Assembly: GCA_902363555.1 (NCBI GenBank)
Contig: CABJAM010000003.1
Span: 310,001-374,000 of the forward strand
DNA: 64,000 nt
Direction: 5' to 3'
Origin: Lachnospiraceae bacterium
GTDB taxonomy: Bacteria; Bacillota; Clostridia; Lachnospirales; Lachnospiraceae
A model generated the notes under the pieces. It was not told where the DNA came from. It saw nothing but the letters and a program-made list of their open reading frames with translations, and made no database searches. Both the position numbers and the translations under genes were made by a program. Positions within the stretch are counted from its first letter, which is position 1, and each line of letters begins with the position of its first letter. Positions 49,508 to 58,013 of this stretch are shown piece after piece.

Positions 49508-50686
49508 ATGAAAGAAATCGTTATTGCAAGTGCCTGCAGAACCGCGATCGGCAGCTTTGGTGGAGCATTAAAGGGTGTCAGCGCCGCAGATCTGGGCGCA
49601 ACCGTTGTTAAGGAAGCCGTCAACAGAGCCGGTATCAAACCGGAACAGGTCGATGAGGTTATTTTTGGTGATGTTTTACAGGCCGGACTTGGCCAGAACG
49701 TTGCCCGCCAGGTAACACTTAAGGCTGGTTTACCGATTGAGTGTACGGCAATGACTATAAATATCGTATGTGGATCCGGTCTTAAAGCCGTAGCATTGGC
49801 TGCAAACCAGATCATCGCCGGAGAATCCGACGTTGTTGTATGCGGCGGTACTGAAAACATGAGCGCAGCTCCTTACGCTGTTCCATCCGCTCGCTGGGGC
49901 GCAAGAATGAACAATACTCAGATGATCGATATCACTGTAAACGATGGTCTGTGGGATGCATTTAACAATTACCACATGGGTATTACCGCTGAAAATGTAG
50001 CTGAGCAGTACGGTCTGACCCGCGAAATGCAGGATGAATTTGCTGTTCGCAGCCAGAACAGAGCAGAAGCTGCAATTAAAGCCGGCAAGTTTAAGGATGA
50101 GATCGTTCCGGTCGTTATTCCTCAGAGAAAAGGTGATCCTGTCGTATTTGATACCGATGAATTCCCGAAATTCGGTTCCGCTATTGAGAAGGTTGCAAAG
50201 CTTCGTCCGGCCTTCAAAAAAGACGGCACGGTAACTGCGGCTAATGCTTCTGGTATCAATGATGGCGCTGCTGCTTTTGTTGTTATGTCCAAAGAAAAAG
50301 CCGATGAGCTGGGTGTTAAGCCTCTGGCCACCATCGTTTCCTATGCAACAGCCGGTGTTGACCCGACAGTTATGGGTCTTGGCCCGATTCCTGCTACAAA
50401 GAAAGCATTAGCCAAAGCAGGTCTTGAGATCAAGGATATTGACCTTGTGGAAGCAAATGAAGCCTTCGCTGCACAGTCTCTGGCTGTTGTCCGCGATCTG
50501 GGCCTTGATGCTGAAAAGACAAACGTTAACGGCGGCGCTATCGCTCTTGGCCATCCGGTAGGTGCTTCCGGTGCCAGAATCCTTGTAACTCTGCTTCACG
50601 AGATGGAAAAACGCGATTCCAAATATGGTCTTGCAACACTTTGCATCGGTGGCGGCCAGGGCCAGGCTCTGATCGTTAAGAGATAA
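49508..50686 (+). CDS. atoB: Acetyl-CoA acetyltransferase (thiolase), 392 aa
   Basis: A biosynthetic-type thiolase condensing two acetyl-CoA to acetoacetyl-CoA. The acylated Cys88 is in [11 protein letters not shown], with [11 protein letters not shown] and [11 protein letters not shown] as the second active-site segments. The start 49508 follows AAAGGAGAG and gives the family N terminus [15 protein letters not shown]; an upstream in-frame ATG at 49352 is not supported. It provides the first step of butyrate or acetoacetate metabolism and stands ahead of CoA-transferase genes. Confidence 0.95.
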   Translation: MKEIVIASACRTAIGSFGGALKGVSAADLGATVVKEAVNRAGIKPEQVDEVIFGDVLQAGLGQNVARQVTLKAGLPIECTAMTINIVCGSGLKAVALAANQIIAGESDVVVCGGTENMSAAPYAVPSARWGARMNNTQMIDITVNDGLWDAFNNYHMGITAENVAEQYGLTREMQDEFAVRSQNRAEAAIKAGKFKDEIVPVVIPQRKGDPVVFDTDEFPKFGSAIEKVAKLRPAFKKDGTVTAANASGINDGAAAFVVMSKEKADELGVKPLATIVSYATAGVDPTVMGLGPIPATKKALAKAGLEIKDIDLVEANEAFAAQSLAVVRDLGLDAEKTNVNGGAIALGHPVGASGARILVTLLHEMEKRDSKYGLATLCIGGGQGQALIVKR

Positions 50687-50772
50687 GGATTGCGTACATA
50701 TATAAATGAAACTGTCTGGAACGAAGATATTCAAAAGCCCGGCCGTATGGCCGGAGCTTTCCAGACTGCAAT

Positions 50773-50837
50773 GCCCATTCCGATACCAAAAAAAGCCTTC
50801 GCTTTTTGCGGGAATCGGGAAGGGCTTTTTGCGTTTT
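50773..50837 (+). terminator. Compound terminator after the thiolase gene
   Basis: GCCCATTCCGATACC (from 50773) pairs with GGGAATCGGGAAGGGC (to about 50825) with a few mismatches. An inner hairpin, AAAAAGC with GCTTTTT, lies inside, and TTTTT-rich sequence follows. The two stems together make a cruciform-like terminator. Confidence 0.65.
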
Positions 50838-50840
50838 TGA

Positions 50841-50902
50841 ATGCCCCTGCGGGCACGCGCAAAGTTAATGCTGTCGCATGGGCGCGCTATGCGCGACAAG
50901 GT
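50841..50902. repeat. GC-rich dispersed repeat, reverse copy of the one at 18470
   Basis: ATGCCCCTGCGGGCACGCGC, AAAGTTAATGCTGTCGCATG and GGCGCGCTATGCGCGACAAG, read in order, are the reverse complement of 18470-18530 with only a few differences. It lies between the thiolase terminator and the promoter of the CoA-transferase genes. Confidence 0.8.
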
Positions 50903-50933
50903 ATAAAAATTTTGCCTGAATACCTTGATATGT

Positions 50934-50963
50934 TTGTCAAATTGTACTAAAATGTAATAGGAT
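50934..50963 (+). promoter_or_regulatory. Candidate promoter of the CoA-transferase operon
   Basis: TTGTCA (50934-50939) and TAGGAT (50958-50963) are spaced by 18 bases, before AAAGGAGAG and the ATG at 50993. The -10 box is weak. Confidence 0.45.
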
Positions 50964-50992
50964 ACGAAAACAAAGCAAAGGAGAGATTTTGA

Positions 50993-51673
50993 ATGAAATC
51001 GAAAGAGATTACGGCTGCACAGGCTGCATCCTACGTAAAAGACGGCATGACCATCATGTTCGGAGGCTTCGTTGGCTGCGGTTCTCCGCATCATATTATT
51101 AAGGAGATTATGAAATCCGGCGTCAAAGATTTAACACTTATTTGCAATGACCCGGGTAAGGTTTTTGTAGATGCTGATGGCAATAAAGACCCATACGGTA
51201 TTGCTGGCCTGTTCTTAAACGGTCAGGTTAAGAAATTTATCGCTTCTCATATCGGTATTGTCAGAGAAGTGGGCGCTGCCATGAATGCCGGCGAGCTTGA
51301 TGTTGAGCTTGTACCTCAGGGAACACTGGCAGAGCGGATCCGCTGCGGCGGCAACGGTCTGGGCGGTTTTTATACACCGACCGGCGTTGGTACAGAAGTG
51401 GAAGAGGGCAAAGAGAAAAAGGTTATCGACGGCGTGACCTATATTCTTGAAAAGCCATTGAGAGCAGATATTGCATTTCTCGGCGTACATACCGTGGACA
51501 AATTTGGTAATGCAAGATATGAAGGAAGTATGAGAAACTTCAATATTGTCATGGCTACGGCGGCAGACCTTGTAGTGGCTGAGGCCGATGAGGTTGTTGA
51601 TGTGATCGATCCGAATTATGTTGAGACACCAGGTGTCTATGTCAAATATTATGTTGACGGAGGTAAGGAATGA
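50993..51673 (+). CDS. atoD: 3-oxoacid/acetoacetate CoA-transferase subunit A, 226 aa
   Basis: A class I CoA-transferase alpha chain. The CoA-binding GGFVGCGSPHHI and the LICNDPG, QGTLAERIRCGGNGLGGFYTP (two adjoining pieces) and LGVHTVDKFGN segments are typical of AtoD/CtfA/ScoA. With subunit B it exchanges CoA between acetoacetate or butyrate and acetyl-CoA. It overlaps subunit B by four bases. AAAGGAGAG precedes the start. Confidence 0.92.
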   Translation: MKSKEITAAQAASYVKDGMTIMFGGFVGCGSPHHIIKEIMKSGVKDLTLICNDPGKVFVDADGNKDPYGIAGLFLNGQVKKFIASHIGIVREVGAAMNAGELDVELVPQGTLAERIRCGGNGLGGFYTPTGVGTEVEEGKEKKVIDGVTYILEKPLRADIAFLGVHTVDKFGNARYEGSMRNFNIVMATAADLVVAEADEVVDVIDPNYVETPGVYVKYYVDGGKE

Positions 51674-52338
51674 TGGAAAACGCAAAAGCTTATATCGCAA
51701 AACGTGTTGCTAAAGAATTAAAGGACGGCTATGTTGTAAATCTTGGTATCGGTCTGCCGACACTGGTTCCTCATTATCTGCCTGAGGACGTGGAGGTTAC
51801 CCTTCAGTCTGAGAACGGTTTTACCGGACTTGGCGGCGCTCCAGAAGCTGGCAAGGAAAATATGCACGTTACAGATGCCGGTGGTACACCAACGACGATC
51901 ACTGCCGGCGGCGCATTTTTTGACAGTGCATCTTCCTTCTGTATGATCCGCGGCGGACATGTGGATGTAACCATCCTGGGTGCTATGCAGGTGGATGAAA
52001 AGGGCGATATCGCCAATTACAAAATCCCCGGCAAGATGGTCGCAGGCATGGGCGGCGCCATGGACCTTTTAGTAGGCGCTAAAGAGGTTATTGTAGCTAT
52101 GGAGCATACGAACAAGGGCAAACATAAAATCCTTGCAGAGTGCAACCTGCCTCTGACCGCCAAAGGTACCGAAGGCCATCACATCGTGGATATGATCGTT
52201 ACAGAGATGGGCGTTATGAAGGTGACCGACGCCGGCCTCGTATTAACCGAATACAATCCAGAATTTACTCTGGAGCAGATTCAGGAAGCTACCGGCGCAA
52301 AGCTGATCATTGCCGACGATTTAAAAACCATGGAATAA
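51670..52338 (+). CDS. atoA: 3-oxoacid/acetoacetate CoA-transferase subunit B, 222 aa
   Basis: Beta chain of the same enzyme. The catalytic Glu48 lies in the SENG motif (LQSENGFTGLGG). GGGHVDVTILGAMQ-like and KMVAGMGGAMDLLVGAKEV segments are also standard. The start at 51670 overlaps the stop of subunit A; the second ATG at 51673 is equally possible. A strong terminator follows directly. Confidence 0.93.
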   Translation: MMENAKAYIAKRVAKELKDGYVVNLGIGLPTLVPHYLPEDVEVTLQSENGFTGLGGAPEAGKENMHVTDAGGTPTTITAGGAFFDSASSFCMIRGGHVDVTILGAMQVDEKGDIANYKIPGKMVAGMGGAMDLLVGAKEVIVAMEHTNKGKHKILAECNLPLTAKGTEGHHIVDMIVTEMGVMKVTDAGLVLTEYNPEFTLEQIQEATGAKLIIADDLKTME

Positions 52339-52352
52339 ATAAATTTAGAGAG

Positions 52353-52381
52353 GACGCTGCGTAAATGCAGCGTCTTTTTTT
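52353..52381 (+). terminator. Terminator after the CoA-transferase genes
   Basis: GACGCTGC (52353-52360) pairs with GCAGCGTC (52367-52374), loop GTAAAT, followed by seven T residues. Confidence 0.9.
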
Positions 52382-52737
52382 GCGCGAAGCAACGAGCCAC
52401 AAGGGGGAGCGAAGCGGAGACGGGTGCGCGAGGCAGCTTTGTGCACATTGCGAAAAAAATAACAATCTATCCTATGAAATATGTGTGATTGTTAAAAAAA
52501 TATCAAAAGGGCTTTACGGGGAAGTTTTTATGATTTATAATAATATCGATGATGAGCCGGAGCAAGTGCAGGCACTATTTTGAAGAACTACTTTGAAGTG
52601 CAGGCGCGACTTTGCATTCCGGCCGTAGATAAGTAAATGAGCCCAAACGGCTTTCCGCCAGGAAATCCCATGGGCAGACACTAACCCAGCAAAGCCCGTG
52701 GGCTTTATGCGGGAGAAAAAAGGAGCGGAATTAACAT
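52382..52737. other. 356-bp gap between the two CoA-transferase loci
   Basis: No supported gene. A short open frame through the region begins inside the terminator and lacks a ribosome binding site. A hairpin-forming stretch stands at about 52640-52710, where GCCCAAACGG pairs imperfectly with CCCGTGGGC. AAAGGAGCGG at 52721-52730 is the ribosome binding site of the next gene. No clear promoter was found. Confidence 0.45.
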
Positions 52738-54060
52738 ATGAGTTGGAGAGAAGTCTACAACAGTCGTCTTGTTACAGCCAAGGAAGCTGTGTCCCACATT
52801 AAATCCGGAGACAGAGTGGTTACCGGCCATGCCTGCGCGGAGCCTTTATATCTGGTGGATACGATGGTGGAAAACAGAGAAATGTACCGCAACGTTGAAA
52901 TTGTACATATGGTGCCTATGGGCAAATGCGAATATACAAAACCGGGAATGGAATCTTATTTCAGACATAACGCGATCTTTGTGGGCGGAGCCTCCAGAGA
53001 AGCCATCTACGAGGGCAGAGCAGATTTCACGCCGTGCTGTTTTTCCCGTGTGCCAAGACTGCTTGAACGCTATATGGACGTGGATGTGGCCCTCGTACAG
53101 GTAACGCCGCCGGATCGATATGGCAATGTCAGCCTGGGCGTTTCCGTCGATTATACAAAGGCTGCCGTAAAGCAGGCCAAGCTGGTCATTGCTCAGGTGA
53201 ACGATCAGATGCCTTATACATATGGAGACAGCCGTATTCCCGTAGCTGATATTGATTTCTTCGTGGAAAAATCCATGCCCCTTCCGGAATTAAAGCCCCG
53301 CAAGATCGGTGAAGTGGAAAAGAAGATCGGCCTTTACTGCGCGTCACTGATCGAGGATGGCGCTACCTTACAGCTTGGTATCGGCTCCATTCCGGACGCA
53401 GTTTGTACATGCTTACATAATAAGAAGGATCTGGGCCTGCATTCTGAGCTTTTAAGCGACGGTGTTGTAGAACTTATTGAGGAAGGTGTCATCAATAACT
53501 CTAAAAAATCCCTGAACCCCGGCAAATCCATTGCCACCTTCTTAATGGGAACGAAAAAGCTGTATGAATTTGTGGATCATAATCCGGACTTTGAGCTGTA
53601 TCCGGTAGACGTGGTCAACAATCCTTATAATATTATGCAGAACAATAATATGATCTCCATCAATTCCTGCATCGAGGTAGACCTTATGGGCCAGGTGGAC
53701 TCGGAATCTGTGGGAGATATGCAGATCAGCGGTATCGGCGGCCAGGTAAACTTTGTCAAGGGTGCCGTGAACAGTGCCGGCGGCAAGTCCATTATCGCCA
53801 TGCCGTCCACAGCAGCCGGCGGCAAGCTTTCCAAAATCGTAGCACAGCTCGATCCCGGCTCCGTGGTGACGACACTGAGAACGGATGTGGACTATATTAT
53901 TACAGAATATGGTATCGCCCGTCTCACCGGACGTTCTCTGAGACAGAGAGCCACGGCCCTGATCAACATTGCCCATCCGGATTTCCGTCCACAGCTCATC
54001 GAAGCATTTGAAAAGCGCTTCCATAAGCCATTTGACCCGAATCTGCTTGGAAATTCCTGA
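52738..54060 (+). CDS. Acetyl-CoA hydrolase/transferase family protein (butyryl/propionyl-CoA:acetate CoA-transferase type), 440 aa
   Basis: A single-chain CoA-transferase of the acetyl-CoA hydrolase/transferase family. Characteristic segments are VTPPDRYGNVSLG, LQLGIGSIPDAV, LGLHSELLSDG, SGIGGQVNFVKGA and TEYGIARLTGRSLRQRA. The length fits butyryl-CoA:acetate and 4-hydroxybutyrate CoA-transferases of Clostridia. It could release butyrate or propionate while forming acetyl-CoA. No other butyrate pathway genes (hbd, crt, bcd) are in this window. Substrate choice cannot be read from the sequence. Confidence 0.88.
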   Translation: MSWREVYNSRLVTAKEAVSHIKSGDRVVTGHACAEPLYLVDTMVENREMYRNVEIVHMVPMGKCEYTKPGMESYFRHNAIFVGGASREAIYEGRADFTPCCFSRVPRLLERYMDVDVALVQVTPPDRYGNVSLGVSVDYTKAAVKQAKLVIAQVNDQMPYTYGDSRIPVADIDFFVEKSMPLPELKPRKIGEVEKKIGLYCASLIEDGATLQLGIGSIPDAVCTCLHNKKDLGLHSELLSDGVVELIEEGVINNSKKSLNPGKSIATFLMGTKKLYEFVDHNPDFELYPVDVVNNPYNIMQNNNMISINSCIEVDLMGQVDSESVGDMQISGIGGQVNFVKGAVNSAGGKSIIAMPSTAAGGKLSKIVAQLDPGSVVTTLRTDVDYIITEYGIARLTGRSLRQRATALINIAHPDFRPQLIEAFEKRFHKPFDPNLLGNS

Positions 54061-54086
54061 TCCCGCGGGAACCGGAGATATACAGA

Positions 54087-54143
54087 AAAAGCCGCAAAAA
54101 ATGAATTTTTGAAAAATAAAAAATTCATTTTTTGACGGCTTTT
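54087..54143. terminator. Terminator after the CoA-transferase gene
   Basis: AAAAGCCG, CAAAAAATGAATTTTT on the left pair with AAAAATTCATTTTTTG and CGGCTTTT on the right. The stem is about 24 bp with one mismatch. The next promoter begins at its 3' edge. Confidence 0.85.
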
Positions 54144-54144
54144 G

Positions 54145-54173
54145 TTGCGTTTATTGCAAAAAACATGTATAAT
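54145..54173 (+). promoter_or_regulatory. Promoter of the RpiR-cmk gene group
   Basis: TTGCGT (54145-54150) and TATAAT (54168-54173) are spaced by 17 bases. A leader of about 165 bases follows; it contains one isolated repeat end GAACTGTTAC (54307-54316). Confidence 0.55.
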
Positions 54174-54342
54174 TGAAGGCAGTGGCCGTAAATTCAGGCA
54201 CCAGGTGTTACCGAGACATAAAAGCGGCCAGAATGCACAGTTTGGCAGCGCGATACGAAGTGACACCGGGCCAGGTCATAATCATTTGCGGCAGTTTAGC
54301 CCTTTTGAACTGTTACAGTAATTTTGAGGTGAAAAAGATAAA

Positions 54343-55221
54343 ATGGAAGTTGCCATAGACCTGCTAAAGAAGATCGAGGATTCCTACAAGACATTCAGTA
54401 AAGGCCAGAAACGGATCGCCAATTATGTCTGTGATAATTATGACAAGGCGGTGAACCTGACGGCGGCCCGGCTGGGAAGTATTGTGGGCGTCAGTGAATC
54501 CACAGTGGTGCGCTTTGCCACAGAGCTGGGATTTAAAGGCTATCCTCAGTTTCAAAAAGCGCTGGAGGAGATTGTTAAAAACCGTCTCAATTCGATCCAG
54601 CGCATGACCCTCACCAATGACCGGGTGGATGAGGCCGATGTTTTGGATTCGGTGCTCCGGGGCGATTATGAAAATATTAAGCAGACGCTGGAGGAGATTA
54701 AAAAGGACGAATTTAATCGGGCGGTATCCACCATCAGCAGCGCGCAGCGCATATACATTGTCGGCGGGCGAAGCTCCGAGGTTCTGGTCCGGTTCTTTTA
54801 CTATTACCTGAACTATATTTTTGATAATGTGAAAATGGTCAGTTCTAACAGCTTTGCTGAATCACTGGAGGATGTCCATCGCATCGGCGAAAAGGATGTG
54901 ATCATCGGGATCAGCTTTCCGAGATATTCTATGGATACCGTTCGTGTCATGGAATATTCCAGAAAACGGGGCGCAGTGGGGATCGCTTTGACGGACAGCG
55001 CTGCCTCCCCCATGGTGGAATATGCCCAGTGCAATTTATTTGCCCAGAGCAATATGGCATCCATCGCAGATTCCCTTGTGGCGCCGCTGAGTGTGATCAA
55101 TGCTCTGATCACGGCGCTGAGCCTTAAAAATAAAGAAAATGTTGTGGATACCATGCGTACATTGGAGACAATTTGGGAAGAATATGGCGTATACAAAACG
55201 CCTTTGGAAGATGAGGAGTAA
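54343..55221 (+). CDS. RpiR/MurR-family transcriptional regulator, 292 aa
   Basis: The N-terminal RpiR helix-turn-helix (FSKGQKRIANYVCDNYDKAV, GVSESTVVRFATELGFKGYP) is joined to a SIS sugar-phosphate isomerase-like domain (RIYIVGGRSSEVLVRFFYYY, VIIGISFPRYSMDTVRVMEY). Such proteins sense sugar phosphates. It heads a row of same-strand genes with a 9-bp gap to the next, so cotranscription is likely, although the followers are housekeeping genes. GAGGTG precedes the start. Confidence 0.88.
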   Translation: MEVAIDLLKKIEDSYKTFSKGQKRIANYVCDNYDKAVNLTAARLGSIVGVSESTVVRFATELGFKGYPQFQKALEEIVKNRLNSIQRMTLTNDRVDEADVLDSVLRGDYENIKQTLEEIKKDEFNRAVSTISSAQRIYIVGGRSSEVLVRFFYYYLNYIFDNVKMVSSNSFAESLEDVHRIGEKDVIIGISFPRYSMDTVRVMEYSRKRGAVGIALTDSAASPMVEYAQCNLFAQSNMASIADSLVAPLSVINALITALSLKNKENVVDTMRTLETIWEEYGVYKTPLEDEE

Positions 55222-55230
55222 GGTCAGCTT

Positions 55231-56472
55231 ATGAAAAATGTAGTAATCATCGGGGGCGGAGCTGCAGGAATGCTGGCTGCCGTGGCCGCCGCCAAATGCG
55301 GGCATCAGGTGCATATTCTGGAAAAGAACGAAAAGCTTGGCAAAAAGCTGTTTATAACCGGCAAGGGCCGCTGTAATGTGACCAATGACTGCGATGTGGA
55401 GACGCTGCTTGCCCATGTGATTTCCAATCCTAAGTTTATGTACAGCGCCTTCTACGGCTTTACAAGCCAGGATATGATGAAGCTTCTGGAGGAAGCCGGT
55501 CTGGCGTTAAAAACCGAGCGGGGCAACCGGGTATTTCCTGTATCGGACCATTCATCGGATGTGATCGGTACGCTGACCCGCCTGTTGAACCGTTTGGACG
55601 TGAAGATCCACCGGATGTGCAGGGCCACGGAGCTGTTGACAGAGTCCGGTCATGTGTGTGGTGTGGCCTACGAGCAGGATGACAGAGATAAAAGCATATC
55701 TGCGGATGCGGTCATTGTGGCTACCGGAGGGCTTTCCTACAAAACGACCGGTTCCACCGGCGACGGCTATGTATTTGCCCGGGAAGCCGGTCATAAGGTG
55801 ACGGCAACTATGCCTTCCCTGGTGCCTTTAAATATCCGGGAGGACTGGTGTCATAAGCTTCAGGGCCTGTCTTTGAAAAATGTCCGTGCCACCTTTCGCA
55901 GCGGAAAAAAGGTGCTGTATGAAGAACTGGGCGAAATGCTCTTTACTCATTACGGCGTCAGTGGTCCGCTGGTCCTTTCCGGCAGCGCCCACATCGTTTC
56001 CGCCCTTGCAAAGGGCCGGGAGATAACATTATCGGTAGACCTGAAACCTGCGCTTTCCTTTGAACAACTGGATGCCCGTATTTTAAGGGATTTTGATGAA
56101 AATAAAAATAAGCAGTTTCGCAATTCCCTGTCCGGTCTGCTGCCGTCAAAGCTGATACCGGTGATCGTGGAGCAGTCCGGGATCGACCCGTATCTGCAAG
56201 TCAATGAGGTCAGCCGGGAGCAGCGCCAGAGGCTTTGTGGACTTTTAAAAGGGCTGACCATGACTGTGGACAGCGCCAGAGATTATAACGAGGCTGTGAT
56301 CACCCGCGGCGGTGTCTCTGTGAAGGAGGTCAATCCGTCCACGATGGAGTCCAGGCTTTTAGGCGGCCTGTATTTTGCCGGCGAGGTGCTGGATGTGGAC
56401 GCCCTGACCGGCGGCTTTAATCTCCAGATTGCCTGGTCAACGGCCTGGCTGGCGGGAACGAGTATTGAATAA
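55231..56472 (+). CDS. HI0933-family FAD-dependent oxidoreductase (BaiN-like), 413 aa
   Basis: The N-terminal FAD-binding motif is VVIIGGGAAGMLAAVAAAK, followed by LGKKLFITGKGRCNVTND, the hallmark of the HI0933/BaiN family. A second segment AVIVATGGLSYKTTGSTGDG and the C-terminal GGLYFAGEVLDVDALTGGFNLQIAWSTA (in adjoining parts) complete the flavin site. The physiological substrate is unknown for most members. Position before cmk-ispH is common in Clostridia. Confidence 0.88.
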   Translation: MKNVVIIGGGAAGMLAAVAAAKCGHQVHILEKNEKLGKKLFITGKGRCNVTNDCDVETLLAHVISNPKFMYSAFYGFTSQDMMKLLEEAGLALKTERGNRVFPVSDHSSDVIGTLTRLLNRLDVKIHRMCRATELLTESGHVCGVAYEQDDRDKSISADAVIVATGGLSYKTTGSTGDGYVFAREAGHKVTATMPSLVPLNIREDWCHKLQGLSLKNVRATFRSGKKVLYEELGEMLFTHYGVSGPLVLSGSAHIVSALAKGREITLSVDLKPALSFEQLDARILRDFDENKNKQFRNSLSGLLPSKLIPVIVEQSGIDPYLQVNEVSREQRQRLCGLLKGLTMTVDSARDYNEAVITRGGVSVKEVNPSTMESRLLGGLYFAGEVLDVDALTGGFNLQIAWSTAWLAGTSIE

Positions 56473-56494
56473 TAACTTTTTGGGAGGAAAATTC

Positions 56495-57169
56495 ATGGGT
56501 TTTAATATAGCGATTGACGGACCGGCCGGCGCCGGGAAAAGTACGATTGCAAAAGCTGTGGCCGCAAAGCTTGGATTCATTTATGTGGACACCGGAGCCA
56601 TGTACCGGGCGCTGGCCGTTCATTTTATAAGAAACGGCATAACGGCCGGGGAAGCAGACAAAATAGCCGAAGCGCTTTCCGGCGTGTCTGTGAGTATCGT
56701 CTATGAGGACGGACAGCAGCAGGTGCTTTTAGATGGAGAGAATGTCACAGGGCTGCTGCGCACGGAGGACGTGGGCAATATGGCTTCCGCTACAAGCATT
56801 TACGGTCCTGTCCGCGAAAAGCTGCTGGACCTTCAGCGGGAGCTGGCGGCGTCTGCCGATGTGATTATGGACGGCCGGGATATCGGTACACATGTGCTTC
56901 CGGACGCTCAGTTGAAAATTTATCTGACAGCCACCGTTAAGGCGCGGGCGCTCAGACGTTTTAAGGAACTGTCTGAGAAGGACTCTGCAGCGGATTACGA
57001 GGCGATCGAAAAGGATATTATAAATCGTGACCATCAGGATATGAACCGGGCCATTGCGCCGTTACGCCAGGCGGAGGATGCGGTATATCTGGACACATCC
57101 GAGATGGATATTGATCAGGTGATCGCTGAGATTTTGCGGCTGTATGAGAGCCGCAGGGCAGGAGCGTGA
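56495..57169 (+). CDS. cmk: Cytidylate kinase, 224 aa
   Basis: Phosphorylates CMP and dCMP. The P-loop GPAGAGKST is at residues 8-16. FIYVDTGAMYRA, MDGRDIGTHVLPDA and RDHQDMNRAIAPLRQAEDA (as consecutive motifs) are all conserved. The start 56495 follows GGGAGG; an earlier in-frame ATG overlaps the oxidoreductase gene. The ispH gene starts five bases after its stop. Confidence 0.95.
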   Translation: MGFNIAIDGPAGAGKSTIAKAVAAKLGFIYVDTGAMYRALAVHFIRNGITAGEADKIAEALSGVSVSIVYEDGQQQVLLDGENVTGLLRTEDVGNMASATSIYGPVREKLLDLQRELAASADVIMDGRDIGTHVLPDAQLKIYLTATVKARALRRFKELSEKDSAADYEAIEKDIINRDHQDMNRAIAPLRQAEDAVYLDTSEMDIDQVIAEILRLYESRRAGA

Positions 57170-57173
57170 TCGG

Positions 57174-58013
57174 ATGAATGTGACATTGGCAAAAACCGCG
57201 GGCTTTTGTTTTGGCGTGAAGCGGGCAGTCCAGATGGTCTACGATGAAATTGAACATGGCACAGTGTATACATACGGGCCGATCATTCATAATGAGGAGG
57301 TCGTCCGGGATCTGGAGGAGCGCGGCGTCCTGGTCATCGATGATCTGGACGATGCGCGGTTAAAGCCCGGTGTCTCGGTGATCGTGCGCTCCCATGGCAT
57401 TTCCCGGGCTGAATACGAAAAGCTTGAGCGCAGGGGCGTGCGTATCGTGGACGCCACCTGCCCGTTTGTGAAAAAAATCCACAGGATCGTGGAGGAGCAG
57501 GGCCGTGACGGCCGTAGCATCGTGATCATTGGCAATGACCACCATCCCGAGGTGGAAGCCATTAAAGGTTGGTGTGTCAGCCCGGTGACGGTCATTGAAA
57601 GCATTGACGAAGCTGATAAATTCTGCGATTCAACGTGTGAAAATTTGTGCATAGTATCACAAACGACATTTAATTACAATAAATTTAAAGATTTAGTTGA
57701 AATTATCTCAAAAAAAGGTTATGATATAAGATGTTTAAATACTATCTGCAATGCTACGGAGGAACGGCAGACCGAAGCAAAGCGCATTGCGGCTGAGGCG
57801 GACGCCATGATCGTGATTGGCGGGCGTCACAGTTCAAACACACAAAAGCTGTTTGAGATTTGTAAAAATGAATGTGAAAATACTTACTATATACAGACAC
57901 TTGATGACTTAGATTTAGCGCAAGTAAAATCTATGGGTAATGTAGGTATTACAGCAGGGGCATCCACCCCAAATAATATTATCGAGGAGGTTCATAAAGC
58001 ATGTCTGAAATGA
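57174..58013 (+). CDS. ispH: 4-hydroxy-3-methylbut-2-enyl diphosphate reductase, 279 aa
   Basis: Last enzyme of the methylerythritol phosphate isoprenoid pathway, with a [4Fe-4S] cluster. The three ligand Cys are in GFCFGVKRAV, VDATCPFVKK and NTICNATEERQ. Start 57174 follows AGGAG. The gene overlaps the S1-protein gene by 13 bases in another frame; in several Clostridia the two are one fused protein. Stretches at about 57640-57755 and 57840-58010 are much richer in A and T than the rest of the gene. Confidence 0.95.
   Translation: MNVTLAKTAGFCFGVKRAVQMVYDEIEHGTVYTYGPIIHNEEVVRDLEERGVLVIDDLDDARLKPGVSVIVRSHGISRAEYEKLERRGVRIVDATCPFVKKIHRIVEEQGRDGRSIVIIGNDHHPEVEAIKGWCVSPVTVIESIDEADKFCDSTCENLCIVSQTTFNYNKFKDLVEIISKKGYDIRCLNTICNATEERQTEAKRIAAEADAMIVIGGRHSSNTQKLFEICKNECENTYYIQTLDDLDLAQVKSMGNVGITAGASTPNNIIEEVHKACLK

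Noticed and set aside
52365..52583. Short 72-aa open frame after the CoA-transferase genes
   Set aside because: It begins inside a strong terminator, has no ribosome binding site and no recognisable domain.
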